From Thermomonas sp. (lineage in GTDB: Bacteria; Pseudomonadota; Gammaproteobacteria; Xanthomonadales; Xanthomonadaceae): DNA of 64,000 nucleotides. The stretch's first letter is position 1. Every line of letters begins with the position of its first letter. Of this stretch, positions 28,560 through 36,971 are shown in pieces. The notes below the pieces were generated by a model. It made no database searches. It was not told the DNA's origin and saw only the letters and a program-made list of their open reading frames with translations. The position numbers were made by a program, and so were the translations under genes. Location: assembly GCF_023953935.1 (NCBI RefSeq), contig NZ_JAMLIW010000010.1:1-64000 (forward strand). The letters are read 5' to 3'.

Positions 28560-28590
28560 TGCAGCCTCGTTCCGATGGGGTTTCACGGCT

Positions 28591-28616
28591 GACGCACCGC
28601 GGGCAAAAAAAGTTCC
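28591..28616 (-). promoter_or_regulatory. ECF-type promoter of the folE2-sigma operon
   Basis: Reading the minus strand: GGAACT (28616-28611), a 16-nt spacer beginning with six T, then CGTC (28594-28591), 32 bp before the folE2 start. GGAAC plus CGTC with a 16-nt spacer is the classic ECF -35/-10 layout. It would make the sigma factor self-activating. Inferred from pattern only. Confidence 0.6.
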
Positions 28617-28652
28617 CGCCGCGCAAGGACCCCGTGCGAACGCGCGATCCCG

Positions 28653-28678
28653 GGAACCGTTTTCACGCCGATTGCATC
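28653..28678 (+). promoter_or_regulatory. ECF-type promoter of the Rieske/FAD oxidoreductase gene
   Basis: GGAACC (28653-28658), a 16-nt spacer beginning GTTTTC, then CATC (28675-28678), 47 bp before the ATG at 28726. It matches the divergent ECF promoter at 28591-28616 in -35 sequence and spacing, so both are likely read by the same sigma factor. Confidence 0.55.
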
Positions 28679-28725
28679 CAGCTTGTGTGCATCCTCAGCT
28701 TCAGCCATCGCAACCGGAGGGCCCC

Positions 28726-30225
28726 ATGGCGGCCAACAGCGATCTCGATTTCACCCAGGGCGTGGCCCTGTCCTCCATCCCCGAGACCGGCGTGCTGTCC
28801 GGCCACGTCGGCGACGCGCCGGTGCTGCTGGCGCGCGTCCAGGGCCAATTGCACGCGGTTTCCGCCAGCTGCACCCACTACGGCGGCCCGCTGGGTGAAG
28901 GGCTGCGGGTGGGCGACGAGATCCGCTGCCCCTGGCACCACGCCTGCTTCAGCCTGCGCACCGGGCAAGCGCTGAAGGCGCCGGCGTTCGCGCCCTTGGC
29001 CTGCTGGACGGTCGAGGTCGAAGGTGACAGGGCCTATGTGCGCAGCGCGCAGGACCCGGCGCCAGCGCCTGCGCCGACGCCGACCACGGCGGTTCCGGGG
29101 CGCGTGCTGATCGTCGGCGGCGGCGCGGCCGCGTTTGCCTGCGCGCAGCGGCTGCGCGAGCGCGGTTTCCCGGGCAGCGTCACCCTGCTCAGCGCCGACG
29201 CCGATCCGCCCTGCGACCGCCCCAACCTGTCCAAGGATTATCTGGCGGGCACCGCCGACGAAGCCTGGATCCCGTTGCAGGCACCGGAGTTCTACACCGA
29301 CAACCGGATCGACCTGCACCTGAATTGCAAGGTGACAGCGATTGACGCAGACGCGCACCGGGTGACGACTGCCGCCGGCGAACACTTCGATTACGACGCC
29401 CTGCTGCTGGCCACCGGCGCCGAGCCCAACCACCTGCCGCTGCCCGGCTTCGACCTGCCCAATGTCTACGCACTGCGCTCGCAGGCGGATTCACGGGCGC
29501 TGCTGGCCGGGATCGAACACGCCAAATCGGTGGCTATCGTCGGCGCCGGCTTCATCGGCCTGGAGGCCGCCGGCGCGTTGCGCTCGCGTGGGCTGGCCGT
29601 GCATGTGATCGCGCCCGAGGCGTTGCCGCTGGCGCGGATTGTCGGCGATACGCTGGCCCACGATCTGCTCAAGCGCCATCAGGATCAGGGCGTGCAATTC
29701 CATCTGCAGGCCCAGACCCAATCCTTCGACGGCAAGACCCTGACCCTGGCCGACGGCAGCACGATTGACGCCGATGCGGTGCTGGTCGGCGTCGGCGTCA
29801 AGCCGCGCACCGCGCTTGCGCAGGCGGCCGGGCTGGCGGTGGACAACGGCATCCTCGTCGATCCGTTCCTGCGCACCTCGGCAGCCGGCATCTACGCCGC
29901 CGGCGACGTGGCCAGCTATCCGCACGGCGGTGGTCGGGCGCGGGTCGAGCATTGGGTCCACGCCGAGCGCATGGGCCAGTGCGTGGCCGACAACCTGCTG
30001 GGCGCTGCCCGCGCCTTCGACGATCCGCCGTTCTTCTGGACCCACCACTACGGCACCGACCTGCGCTATCTCGGTCACGGCCGCGGCTGGACCTCGGTGG
30101 AACTCGACGGTGCGCCCGCCGACAACGACTGTCTCGCCCGCTATTACCGCGACGGTGCGCTGATCGCCGCCGCCGCGATCGGCCGCGACCGCCAGTTGCT
30201 GGAATTGCAGGCGCAGCTGCAATAG
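28726..30225 (+). CDS. Rieske [2Fe-2S]/FAD-dependent oxidoreductase (AIFM3-like)
   Basis: 499 aa from the ATG at 28726, preceded by GGAGG; the frame is open upstream into the promoter region but that is not coding. Residues about 5-105 are a Rieske domain with C-T-H-Y-G-G-P-L and C-P-W-H-H-A-C-F as cluster ligands. After a Pro/Ala linker comes a pyridine-nucleotide-disulfide-type reductase with G-G-G-A-A-A-F (FAD), G-A-G-F-I-G-L-E-A-A (NADH) and Y-A-A-G-D-V-A. Acts as a ferredoxin-reductase-like electron carrier; partner unknown. Its promoter ties it to the ECF sigma operon. Confidence 0.9.
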   Translation: MAANSDLDFTQGVALSSIPETGVLSGHVGDAPVLLARVQGQLHAVSASCTHYGGPLGEGLRVGDEIRCPWHHACFSLRTGQALKAPAFAPLACWTVEVEGDRAYVRSAQDPAPAPAPTPTTAVPGRVLIVGGGAAAFACAQRLRERGFPGSVTLLSADADPPCDRPNLSKDYLAGTADEAWIPLQAPEFYTDNRIDLHLNCKVTAIDADAHRVTTAAGEHFDYDALLLATGAEPNHLPLPGFDLPNVYALRSQADSRALLAGIEHAKSVAIVGAGFIGLEAAGALRSRGLAVHVIAPEALPLARIVGDTLAHDLLKRHQDQGVQFHLQAQTQSFDGKTLTLADGSTIDADAVLVGVGVKPRTALAQAAGLAVDNGILVDPFLRTSAAGIYAAGDVASYPHGGGRARVEHWVHAERMGQCVADNLLGAARAFDDPPFFWTHHYGTDLRYLGHGRGWTSVELDGAPADNDCLARYYRDGALIAAAAIGRDRQLLELQAQLQ

Positions 30226-30252
30226 CCCCGCCCGCGCTGGCCCGCGCCGTCT

Positions 30253-30729
30253 TTACGCCGACGGCAGCCCCAGCGCCCGCGCCTGTTTGACCGTGCGCAG
30301 GACGAAGCTGGAATTGACGTCGCCAACGTCGCCCTGCGCCAGCAGGTGGTCGAGCAGAAAATGCGAGAAGTGCTCCAGCCCGCTGACGACGACGTGCAGC
30401 AGGTAATCCATGTCGCCGGTCAGGGCGTGGCAAGCCACCACCTCGGGCCAGCGATTGACCTGCCGCGCGAACGCCTCCACCCGCGCCGCATCGTGGCTTT
30501 TCAGCTGCACCCGCACGAAGGCCTGCAGGCCCAGCCCCAATCGCTCCGGATCCACCTCGGCGCGGTAGCCGATGATCACGCCCTCGCGTTCCAGCCGCTG
30601 CACCCGGCGCAGGCAGGCCGAGGCTGACAGGTGCACTTTCTCGGCCAGCTCGGCATTGGTGTGCCGTCCTTCTCGCTGCAGCAGTGCCAGCAGCTGCAAG
30701 TCGATGCGATCCAGCACGGCAGCAGACAT
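30253..30729 (-). CDS. Lrp/AsnC-family transcriptional regulator
   Basis: 158 aa from the ATG at 30729 (another in-frame ATG at 30735). N-terminal helix-turn-helix (L-A-E-K-V-H-L-S-A-S-A-C-L-R-R-V-Q-R-L) and C-terminal RAM effector domain (about residues 65-150, with T-G-D-M-D-Y-L-L). Lrp-type proteins respond to amino acids. It diverges from phhA, and a perfect palindrome (30753-30769) lies between them, so it probably regulates phenylalanine hydroxylase and itself. Confidence 0.92.
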   Translation of the reverse strand: MSAAVLDRIDLQLLALLQREGRHTNAELAEKVHLSASACLRRVQRLEREGVIIGYRAEVDPERLGLGLQAFVRVQLKSHDAARVEAFARQVNRWPEVVACHALTGDMDYLLHVVVSGLEHFSHFLLDHLLAQGDVGDVNSSFVLRTVKQARALGLPSA

Positions 30730-30752
30730 TTCCACCTCATCTCGCGCAGTTC

Positions 30753-30769
30753 ACGCAATGTTATTGCGT
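30753..30769. promoter_or_regulatory. Palindromic operator candidate between lrp-type gene and phhA
   Basis: ACGCAAT-GTT-ATTGCGT is a perfect 7-bp inverted repeat with an AT-rich centre, 24 bp before the regulator start and about 90 bp before phhA. Position and form fit a binding site for the divergent Lrp/AsnC protein. A second looser pair of A/T half sites follows at about 30777-30812. Confidence 0.55.
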
Positions 30770-30860
30770 CAACCACGCGAAATCGAGCAATTTCACACAC
30801 AATTTGCGCGAACGCTCGACTATGCTGGCCGGTGCACCCTCGTTTGCCAAAGGCACGCCC

Positions 30861-31751
30861 ATGAACGCCCAGCCCCGCCGCATCGAAAACGTCCAGACCG
30901 ACCGCGGTTCGGTCCCGGTCTACACCACCGGCATCGTCGAACAGCCGTGGGACGAATACAGCGCGATTGACCACGACGTCTGGCGCCAGCTGTACGCGCG
31001 CCAGCGCGCGGTGCTGCCGGGCCGCGCCTGCGATGCTTTCCTGCGCGCGCAGGACACGATGCGGATGACGCCGGACCGGATTCCGAAGTTTTCCGAGTTG
31101 AACAAGATCCTCGGGGATACCACCGGCTGGCAGATCGTCGGCGTCGAGGGCCTGCTGCCGGAGCTGGATTTCTTCACCCATCTGGCCAATCGGCGTTTTC
31201 CCGTCACCTGGTGGATCCGCCGCCCGGACCAGATCGACTACATCGCCGAACCCGACCTGTTCCACGACCTGTTCGGCCACGTGCCGCCGCTGATGGACCA
31301 GGACTTCGCCGATTATCTGGTCGCCTACGGCCAGGGCGGGGTCAAGGCCCACGGGCTCGGGCAAGACGCATTGATGCAGCTGGCGCGGCTGTACTGGTAC
31401 ACGGTCGAATTCGGGCTGATGTGCGAACACGGCCAGATGCGGATCTACGGCGCCGGCATCGCCAGCTCGGCGGGCGAGTCGGTCTACAGCGTGGAAAGCG
31501 CCTCTCCGAACCGGATCCAGTTCGACTTGGAGCGGATCATGCGCACCCGCTACCGGATCGACAGCTACCAGAAGACCTATTTCGTCATCGACAGCTATGA
31601 ACAGCTGATCGAAGCCACGCAGCCGGATTTCACGCCGATCTATGCGCGGGTGGCGCAGCAGCCGCTGCTGGCCGCCGGCAGCGTGCAGGACGGCGACCAC
31701 GTGTTCCAGCGCGGCAGCGGCGAAGGCTGGCCGGCCGACGGCGACGTCTGA
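30861..31751 (+). CDS. phhA: Phenylalanine 4-monooxygenase
   Basis: 296 aa, the size of bacterial single-domain PhhA. Converts L-Phe to L-Tyr using O2 and a reduced pterin at a mononuclear iron. The iron ligands are visible in F-H-D-L-F-G-H-V-P (two His) and the downstream Y-W-Y-T-V-E-F-G (Glu). The ATG at 30861 gives the usual N-terminus; in-frame upstream ATGs fall in the regulatory region. A divergent Lrp-type gene and a nearby second folE fit amino-acid-responsive expression and pterin supply. Confidence 0.95.
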   Translation: MNAQPRRIENVQTDRGSVPVYTTGIVEQPWDEYSAIDHDVWRQLYARQRAVLPGRACDAFLRAQDTMRMTPDRIPKFSELNKILGDTTGWQIVGVEGLLPELDFFTHLANRRFPVTWWIRRPDQIDYIAEPDLFHDLFGHVPPLMDQDFADYLVAYGQGGVKAHGLGQDALMQLARLYWYTVEFGLMCEHGQMRIYGAGIASSAGESVYSVESASPNRIQFDLERIMRTRYRIDSYQKTYFVIDSYEQLIEATQPDFTPIYARVAQQPLLAAGSVQDGDHVFQRGSGEGWPADGDV

Positions 31752-31841
31752 GGGTGGCGCGCGTCTGAGCGCGGATGGGCAAGATGGCGAGGTTGGCGGT
31801 TGAAAAAGCAAGGATTCCATTGATCTGGCCGCCGCCCCGCC

Positions 31842-32750
31842 TCATGCATACCGCGATTTCCCGTCCGGCTGGCGTTTGAAGCGGCGGTGCAGCCACAGGT
31901 ATTGCGAAGGCGCTTCGCGGACCATGGCTTCGATGGCGGCGTTGACGGCGGCGGTGTCGGCGCTGGCGTCGGCGGTCGGGAACGGTTCCAGCGGCGCACC
32001 GATTTTCAGCGCGTAGCGTCCGCCTTCGCGGCGATGGAAGAACGGCACCACGGCGCAGCCGGTCATGCGCGCGAACTGGTGGGTGGCGGTGATGGTGGCG
32101 GCCGGGATGCCGAAGAACGGGGCGAACACGGTGTCTTTGCCGAGCATGTCCTGATCGGGTGCGTACCAGAGCACGCCGCCGTTTTTCAGGTGGCGCAGGG
32201 CGGCGCGGGTGTCGCGGTTGCCGAACATCGCGCAGGCGTAGCGCAGGCGGCCGCGCAGCACCGCCCATTCCAGCACCGGGTTGCGGTAGGGGCGGTACAT
32301 GCCGGCCAGCGGGATGTGGTCGCACAGCAGCCGGCCGCAGGTCTCCAGGGTCATGAAATGGCCGGAGATCAGCAGGATGCCGCGGCCTTCATCGCGCAGG
32401 CGTTGCAGGATCTCCAGCCCTTCGATGTTCGCGCTGTTGCGCAGCGGCGCGATCCGGCCCCACCAGGCGCGGGCGAATTCGAACAGGCCGATGCCGAGGT
32501 CGCGAAAGTTGGCACGCAGCAGGGCGGCGCGTTCGGCTTCGTTCAATTCCGGGAAGCACAATGTCAGGTTGACCGCGGCCGCGCGGCGGCGTGAGCGCGC
32601 CAGATGCAGCGCCAGCCGGCCCAGCGCGGCGCCGAGGGCGCGTTGCAGTGACCAGGGCAGGTGCGCCAGCGCCACGCACAGGCCCACGCCCAGCCAGGCC
32701 GGCCAATGGCGCGGGGCGAACGAGGGGCGCGGTGGCGGTGTGGCGGTCAC
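31842..32750 (-). CDS. LpxL/HtrB-type lipid A acyltransferase
   Basis: 302 aa, the usual size. N-terminal membrane helix region (about residues 17-45), then the acyltransferase motif S-G-H-F-M-T-L-E (H-x4-E type) and Y-R-P-Y-R-N-P. Later W-Y-A-P-D-Q-D matches the family. It adds secondary acyl chains to Kdo-lipid A at the inner membrane. It diverges from waaA, the Kdo transferase gene, with 41 bp between the starts, so lipid A core steps are grouped here. Whether it is LpxL- or LpxM-like cannot be settled by eye. Confidence 0.9.
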   Translation of the reverse strand: MTATPPPRPSFAPRHWPAWLGVGLCVALAHLPWSLQRALGAALGRLALHLARSRRRAAAVNLTLCFPELNEAERAALLRANFRDLGIGLFEFARAWWGRIAPLRNSANIEGLEILQRLRDEGRGILLISGHFMTLETCGRLLCDHIPLAGMYRPYRNPVLEWAVLRGRLRYACAMFGNRDTRAALRHLKNGGVLWYAPDQDMLGKDTVFAPFFGIPAATITATHQFARMTGCAVVPFFHRREGGRYALKIGAPLEPFPTADASADTAAVNAAIEAMVREAPSQYLWLHRRFKRQPDGKSRYA

Positions 32751-32791
32751 GAAGGGGATTCTAACGGGCGCCGCTCCGCTATCCTTGGCGG

Positions 32792-34096
32792 ATGCGGATC
32801 GCCTTTCTCGAACGGGTGCTGCGGGCCTTGTACTCGGCCACCTTGTACCTGCTGGTGCCGATCACGCTGTATCACCTGATCTGGCGCGGGTTCCGCCAGC
32901 GTGCCTATTTCCAGCGCTGGGACGAACGCTATGCCAGCTATGCGCCGGCCGGCGCGCCGGCGCCGGTGTGGCTGCATGCGGTCTCGGTCGGCGAGGTCAA
33001 TGCCGCCGCGCCGCTGGTCGATCGCCTGCGCACGCTGCGCCCGGATCTGCGGGTGGTGGTAACGACGATCACCCCAACCGGCTCGGAGCGCGTGCGCAAG
33101 CTGTGGGGTGATGCGGTCACCCACGTCTATCTGCCCTACGACCTGCCGGGCGCGGTGGCGCGCTTCCTCGACCAATTCCAGCCGGCGCTGGCGCTGATCG
33201 TGGAAACCGAGCTGTGGCCGAACCTGCTGTTCGGCTGCCGCGATCGCGGGATTCCCACCCACATCCTCAACGCCCGCCTGTCGGCACGTTCGCTGCGCGG
33301 CTACCGGGTGCTGGCGCCGCTGATCCGGCGCGCACTGGCGACGGTGCGGCTGGTGGCGGCGCAGTCAGTGGACGATGCGCGTCGCTTCGAGCGCCTGGGG
33401 GCGGCGCCCGAGCGCACCCGTGTCACCGGCAACCTCAAGTTCGACATTCCGCCGCCGCAAACCGGCGATTTCGTGCACGCGTTTGCGGCGGCGCTGGGCC
33501 AGCCGCGCCCGGTCTGGATCGCCGCCAGCACCCACGAAGACGAGGAAGCGCCGGTACTGGACGCGCACCGCCTGCTACGCGAGCGGCATCCGGCGGCGCT
33601 GCTGCTGTGGGCGCCGCGCCATCCCGAGCGTTTCCGCGCGGTCGCCCAGCGTGCGCGCGAGGCCGGGTTCCGGGTGGCCAGCCGCGGCACCGAACGCTGG
33701 CCGCAGCCGGAGACCGACGTGTTCGTGATCGACACCCTGGGCGAGCTGACCAGTTTCTACGCCTGCGCCAGCGTCGCCTTCGTCGGCGGCAGCCTGCAGC
33801 CGATCGGTGGCCACAATCTGCTGGAGCCGGCGGCCACCGGCACCGCGATCCTCAGCGGCCCGCAGCTGCACAACTTCGTCGATATCGCCCAGCGCCTGCG
33901 CGAGGCGCAGGCGATGCGGGTGGTGGAGGATGCCGCGGCATTGGCCCAGGCGCTGGCCGCGCTGTTCGACAACGTCAATGCCCGCGAGACGATGGCCGCC
34001 AATGCGGCGCGCTTGCTGGAAAGCGGGCGCGGCGCGCTGGATCGGACGCTGGCGCTGATCGCGCCGGTGTTGCCGGCCGCGCCGACGGCGGGCTGA
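32792..34096 (+). CDS. waaA: 3-deoxy-D-manno-octulosonic acid transferase
   Basis: 434 aa. Transfers Kdo to lipid IVA. N-terminal membrane anchor (residues about 10-30), then W-L-H-A-V-S-V-G-E-V-N-A-A holding the catalytic Glu, T-T-I-T-P-T-G-S-E, and E-T-E-L-W-P-N. The C-terminal glycosyltransferase half has F-V-G-G-S-L-Q-P-I-G-G-H-N-L-L-E-P-A. All family landmarks are intact. Confidence 0.95.
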   Translation: MRIAFLERVLRALYSATLYLLVPITLYHLIWRGFRQRAYFQRWDERYASYAPAGAPAPVWLHAVSVGEVNAAAPLVDRLRTLRPDLRVVVTTITPTGSERVRKLWGDAVTHVYLPYDLPGAVARFLDQFQPALALIVETELWPNLLFGCRDRGIPTHILNARLSARSLRGYRVLAPLIRRALATVRLVAAQSVDDARRFERLGAAPERTRVTGNLKFDIPPPQTGDFVHAFAAALGQPRPVWIAASTHEDEEAPVLDAHRLLRERHPAALLLWAPRHPERFRAVAQRAREAGFRVASRGTERWPQPETDVFVIDTLGELTSFYACASVAFVGGSLQPIGGHNLLEPAATGTAILSGPQLHNFVDIAQRLREAQAMRVVEDAAALAQALAALFDNVNARETMAANAARLLESGRGALDRTLALIAPVLPAAPTAG

Positions 34097-34099
34097 GGC

Positions 34100-35428
34100 T
34101 CAGCGCGCGGACAGCGCCGGGTCGATCGGCTTGTCGGCGGTCAGCAGGCGGTTGATGTCTTCCAGATCGGCCACGTCGAGCGAACCGGCGGACTGTTCCA
34201 GCAGCAGGCGACTTTGCAGGAAGCTGTACTTGGCCTGCGCGTAGGCCTGCTGCGCCGAGAACAGGATGCGCTGGTTGTTGAGCACGTCGAGAACGGTGCG
34301 GGTGCCCACTTCCAGCCCGACCTGCGAGGCATCGTAGGCGCTTTGCGCCGAGACCACCTCCAGCCGCCGTGCTTCAACCTCGGTGATGCCGGTGACGACC
34401 GCCTGATAGGCGCTGCGGGTGCTGCGTTCGATCGAGCGCCGGGTCTGCTCGAGCATGTCGGCGGCGCTGTCACGCTGGGCCAGCGCGGTACGCACGCCGG
34501 ACTGCACGGAAAAGCCGGAGAAGATCGGGATGCTCAGGGTCAGGCCGACGCTGGTGGTGGCGTGGTTGGAGCCGATGAAGGGCGGGTCGTACAGGCCGGT
34601 GAGCGCCTTGCCGTAGCTGGCATGCAGGCCCAGAGTCGGGTAGTGATTGGACCGCGCGGTGGCCACGTTGGCCTCGGCGGCTTCCAGATTGGCCTGCTGC
34701 GCCTGCAGGGTGGGATTGGAGGCCAGCGCCTCGTTGACCCAGTCGGCGGCGCTGCGCTCGGAGGGCAAGCTGGGCTTGAAGTCGTCCGGCAGTCCCTTGA
34801 GCGTGGCCACCGGCGCGTTGGTGATTTCCACCAGTGCCTGATAGGCGTCCTGCACCGCATTGCGTGCCAGCAGGGTATTGGCGCGGGCGCCGTCGTACTG
34901 GGCGCGTGCCTCGTGGACGTCGGTGATCGGCGCCAGGCCCACTTCCAGCCGCTTGCTGGCGTAGTCGAACTGCTTCTTGGCCGCCGATTCGGCGGCCTCG
35001 GCGGCGGCCAGTGTCTCCATCTGCACCAGCACGTTGAAATAGGCGGCCGAGGTGCGGGTGATCAGGTTCTGGCCGGCAGCGGCCAGGGTGAAACCGCCGG
35101 CGCGGTCCTGCGCCTTGGCACCGCGCAGCGCGGTGATGTTGCCGTAGTCGAACAGGGTCTGGTTCAGATTGACGCCCCAGCTGCCGGTGCGGCTGCTGCC
35201 GGCGCCGGTGTTCATGCGGGTGGTCCCCACCGAACCACTGAGGTTGGGCAGCATGACCGCGCGCGCCTGCACCGGACGTTCGGCCGCGACCAGCCGGGAC
35301 GATTCGGCCTGGGCGAACTGCGGATCGCTGCCACGCGCGTTCTGGTAGGTCTGCACCAGATCGTCGGCCTGCGCCGCTAGCGGCGCGAGGGCAAGAGCGA
35401 GAGCAATGACGAGGGAGCGACGCAGCAT
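34100..35428 (-). CDS. tolC: TolC-family outer membrane protein
   Basis: 442 aa. Signal peptide residues 1-21 (ending A-Q-A). Two repeated outer-membrane-efflux domains with Q-T-L-F-D-Y-G-N and L-S-I-P-I-F-S-G-F at equivalent positions, and E-V-G-T-R-T-V-L-D-V-L-N near the C-terminus as in TolC. It serves type I secretion and tripartite pumps. It directly follows the pcm-like gene, an order seen in several gammaproteobacteria. It is distinct from the CzcC-type channel at 14252. Confidence 0.93.
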   Translation of the reverse strand: MLRRSLVIALALALAPLAAQADDLVQTYQNARGSDPQFAQAESSRLVAAERPVQARAVMLPNLSGSVGTTRMNTGAGSSRTGSWGVNLNQTLFDYGNITALRGAKAQDRAGGFTLAAAGQNLITRTSAAYFNVLVQMETLAAAEAAESAAKKQFDYASKRLEVGLAPITDVHEARAQYDGARANTLLARNAVQDAYQALVEITNAPVATLKGLPDDFKPSLPSERSAADWVNEALASNPTLQAQQANLEAAEANVATARSNHYPTLGLHASYGKALTGLYDPPFIGSNHATTSVGLTLSIPIFSGFSVQSGVRTALAQRDSAADMLEQTRRSIERSTRSAYQAVVTGITEVEARRLEVVSAQSAYDASQVGLEVGTRTVLDVLNNQRILFSAQQAYAQAKYSFLQSRLLLEQSAGSLDVADLEDINRLLTADKPIDPALSAR

Positions 35429-35446
35429 GACGCGATTCCTTGGGAG

Positions 35447-36100
35447 TTACAGACTGAACGCGGGAACGGGCCGGGCACCCGCGAGATATGGCAGATCGGT
35501 TTCAAACAACGACGTAGTGCGAAGACCGTTGACATCGCGCCGCACCAGCAAAGCTTCCATCACCGGCGCAACACCCTGCACGATGAACATGCGACCGTCG
35601 GGCTCCAGCCAGTCGCAGAACTGTGACGGCAGCGTGGCCACCGCACCAGTGACACAAATCACGTCGAAGCGGCGACCGGGTGCGCCGGCGAAGACGTCGG
35701 TGGCGTGGACGCTGACGTTGGCGAAGCCCTGCGCGGCCAGCCGCGCGCGTGCGGCGTCCGCAAGGTCGGCGTGGCGTTCCAGGCTGACCACTTCACGCGC
35801 CAGGCGGGCCAGGCAGGCGGTGAGATAGCCACTGCCGGTGCCGATTTCCAGCACGCTGTCTTCCGGGTCAGGCAGCAGCGCCTGCAGCAGACGGCCTTCC
35901 AGCACCGGCTTCATCATGGTTTCGCCGTGGCCGATCGGCAGTTCGGTGTCGGCGTAGGCCATGCCGCGCAGTGCCGGCGCGACGAAGGCCTCGCGCGGCA
36001 GGCTGGCGATGGTGTCGAGTACCCGCACGTTCAGCACGTCCCAGGGGCGAACTTGCTGTTCCACCATGTTTTCGCGGGCGCGGGCGAAGTCGATGTTCAT
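35447..36100 (-). CDS. Protein-L-isoaspartate O-methyltransferase-like protein
   Basis: 217 aa from the ATG at 36100, preceded by AGGAG. It contains the SAM-binding motif V-L-E-I-G-T-G-S-G-Y-L-T-A and the family N-terminus E-N-M-V-E-Q-Q-V-R-P-W. The usual repair-enzyme active-site region is altered (F-V-A-P-A-L-R-G-M-A-Y-A-D-T), as in the Pcm-like group found next to tolC, so true isoaspartate repair is not certain. It precedes tolC by 18 bp in the same direction. Confidence 0.85.
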   Translation of the reverse strand: MNIDFARARENMVEQQVRPWDVLNVRVLDTIASLPREAFVAPALRGMAYADTELPIGHGETMMKPVLEGRLLQALLPDPEDSVLEIGTGSGYLTACLARLAREVVSLERHADLADAARARLAAQGFANVSVHATDVFAGAPGRRFDVICVTGAVATLPSQFCDWLEPDGRMFIVQGVAPVMEALLVRRDVNGLRTTSLFETDLPYLAGARPVPAFSL

Positions 36101-36232
36101 GTCCGGAAGTACTCCTGCGGTGAACCGTCCATTGTAGTCGGAGCCCGCCTGTTGCCGCGCAGTCTGGCCGTGCTGATACACCAGCACGCAGTGCCGGAAG
36201 TCACCGCCATCGGGCGCGCGTGTGGCTGGCGT

Positions 36233-36874
36233 TCAGCGTTTGCCATAGGCGCGCAGGAACAGGTCCACGACGCTGGCCACGTGCGCTTTCGGCGACGGCG
36301 GACGCGGGCCGCAACAGACGCCGACCACCGCCTGCGCGTGCGGCTCGCCCTTGAGCAGGGTGAAGAAGTGCCCGGCCGCCGCCGCCGGGTCGGCGATCTC
36401 CAACTCGCCGGTGGCGATCCGGCGCTGCAGCAGTTCGGTGAACGCCTCCTGCAGATGCTTGGGGCCGGCCTCCCAGGCCAGTAGCGGCAGCCCGCCGCCG
36501 ACCGCCTGCGGTGAACACAGGATGCGGAACCCGGCGATCGCTTCGGGCGTCATCACCATCGCGAAGAAGGCGGTCCCGATGTTGATCAGGTGCTTGCGCA
36601 GCGGCAGGTCGGGCCGCGGCTGGAACAACCGATCCGGCACGCTTTGCTCGCAGTGGGCGCGGACCGCTTCGATGAACAGCCGGTCCTTGTCGCCGAAGTG
36701 GCTGTAGACGGTGAGTTTGGAGACCCCGGCATCGGCGGCGATCTGGTCCATGTTGACCCGCTCGAAGCCGTCCTGCAGGAACAGCCGGGTGGCGGCCGCG
36801 AGGATCGCGGCGCGCTTCTGCATGTCCTTGGGGCGTCCGGGCGTGCCGGGCTTGGGGCGCGGGGCTTGGGGCAT
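36233..36874 (-). CDS. TetR-family transcriptional regulator
   Basis: 213 aa from the ATG at 36874. N-terminal helix-turn-helix (about residues 20-66) with the typical V-N-M-D-Q-I-A-A-D-A-G-V-S-K-L-T-V-Y-S-H; the ligand domain has the C-terminal fold of the AcrR/TetR_C group (about residues 85-200). Target unknown. It is transcribed in the same direction as, and downstream of, gdhA. An inverted repeat lies just before its start and may be its operator. Confidence 0.85.
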   Translation of the reverse strand: MPQAPRPKPGTPGRPKDMQKRAAILAAATRLFLQDGFERVNMDQIAADAGVSKLTVYSHFGDKDRLFIEAVRAHCEQSVPDRLFQPRPDLPLRKHLINIGTAFFAMVMTPEAIAGFRILCSPQAVGGGLPLLAWEAGPKHLQEAFTELLQRRIATGELEIADPAAAAGHFFTLLKGEPHAQAVVGVCCGPRPPSPKAHVASVVDLFLRAYGKR

Positions 36875-36887
36875 TTCTACGATCGAC

Positions 36888-36934
36888 TGAACCGGCCTAT
36901 CCGATGCGCCCACTATACCATACTGATCGGTTCA
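36888..36934. promoter_or_regulatory. Inverted-repeat operator candidate upstream of the TetR gene
   Basis: TGAACCG (36888-36894) and its inverse CGGTTCA (36928-36934) lie 33 bp apart directly before the TetR start, in an AT-richer stretch that would hold the promoter. This is the form of a TetR-type autoregulatory site, but the spacing is long and no known consensus is matched. Confidence 0.35.
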
Positions 36935-36971
36935 ATTACCGCCCGTGGCGGTTCCGACAATGCCGGTGCGG

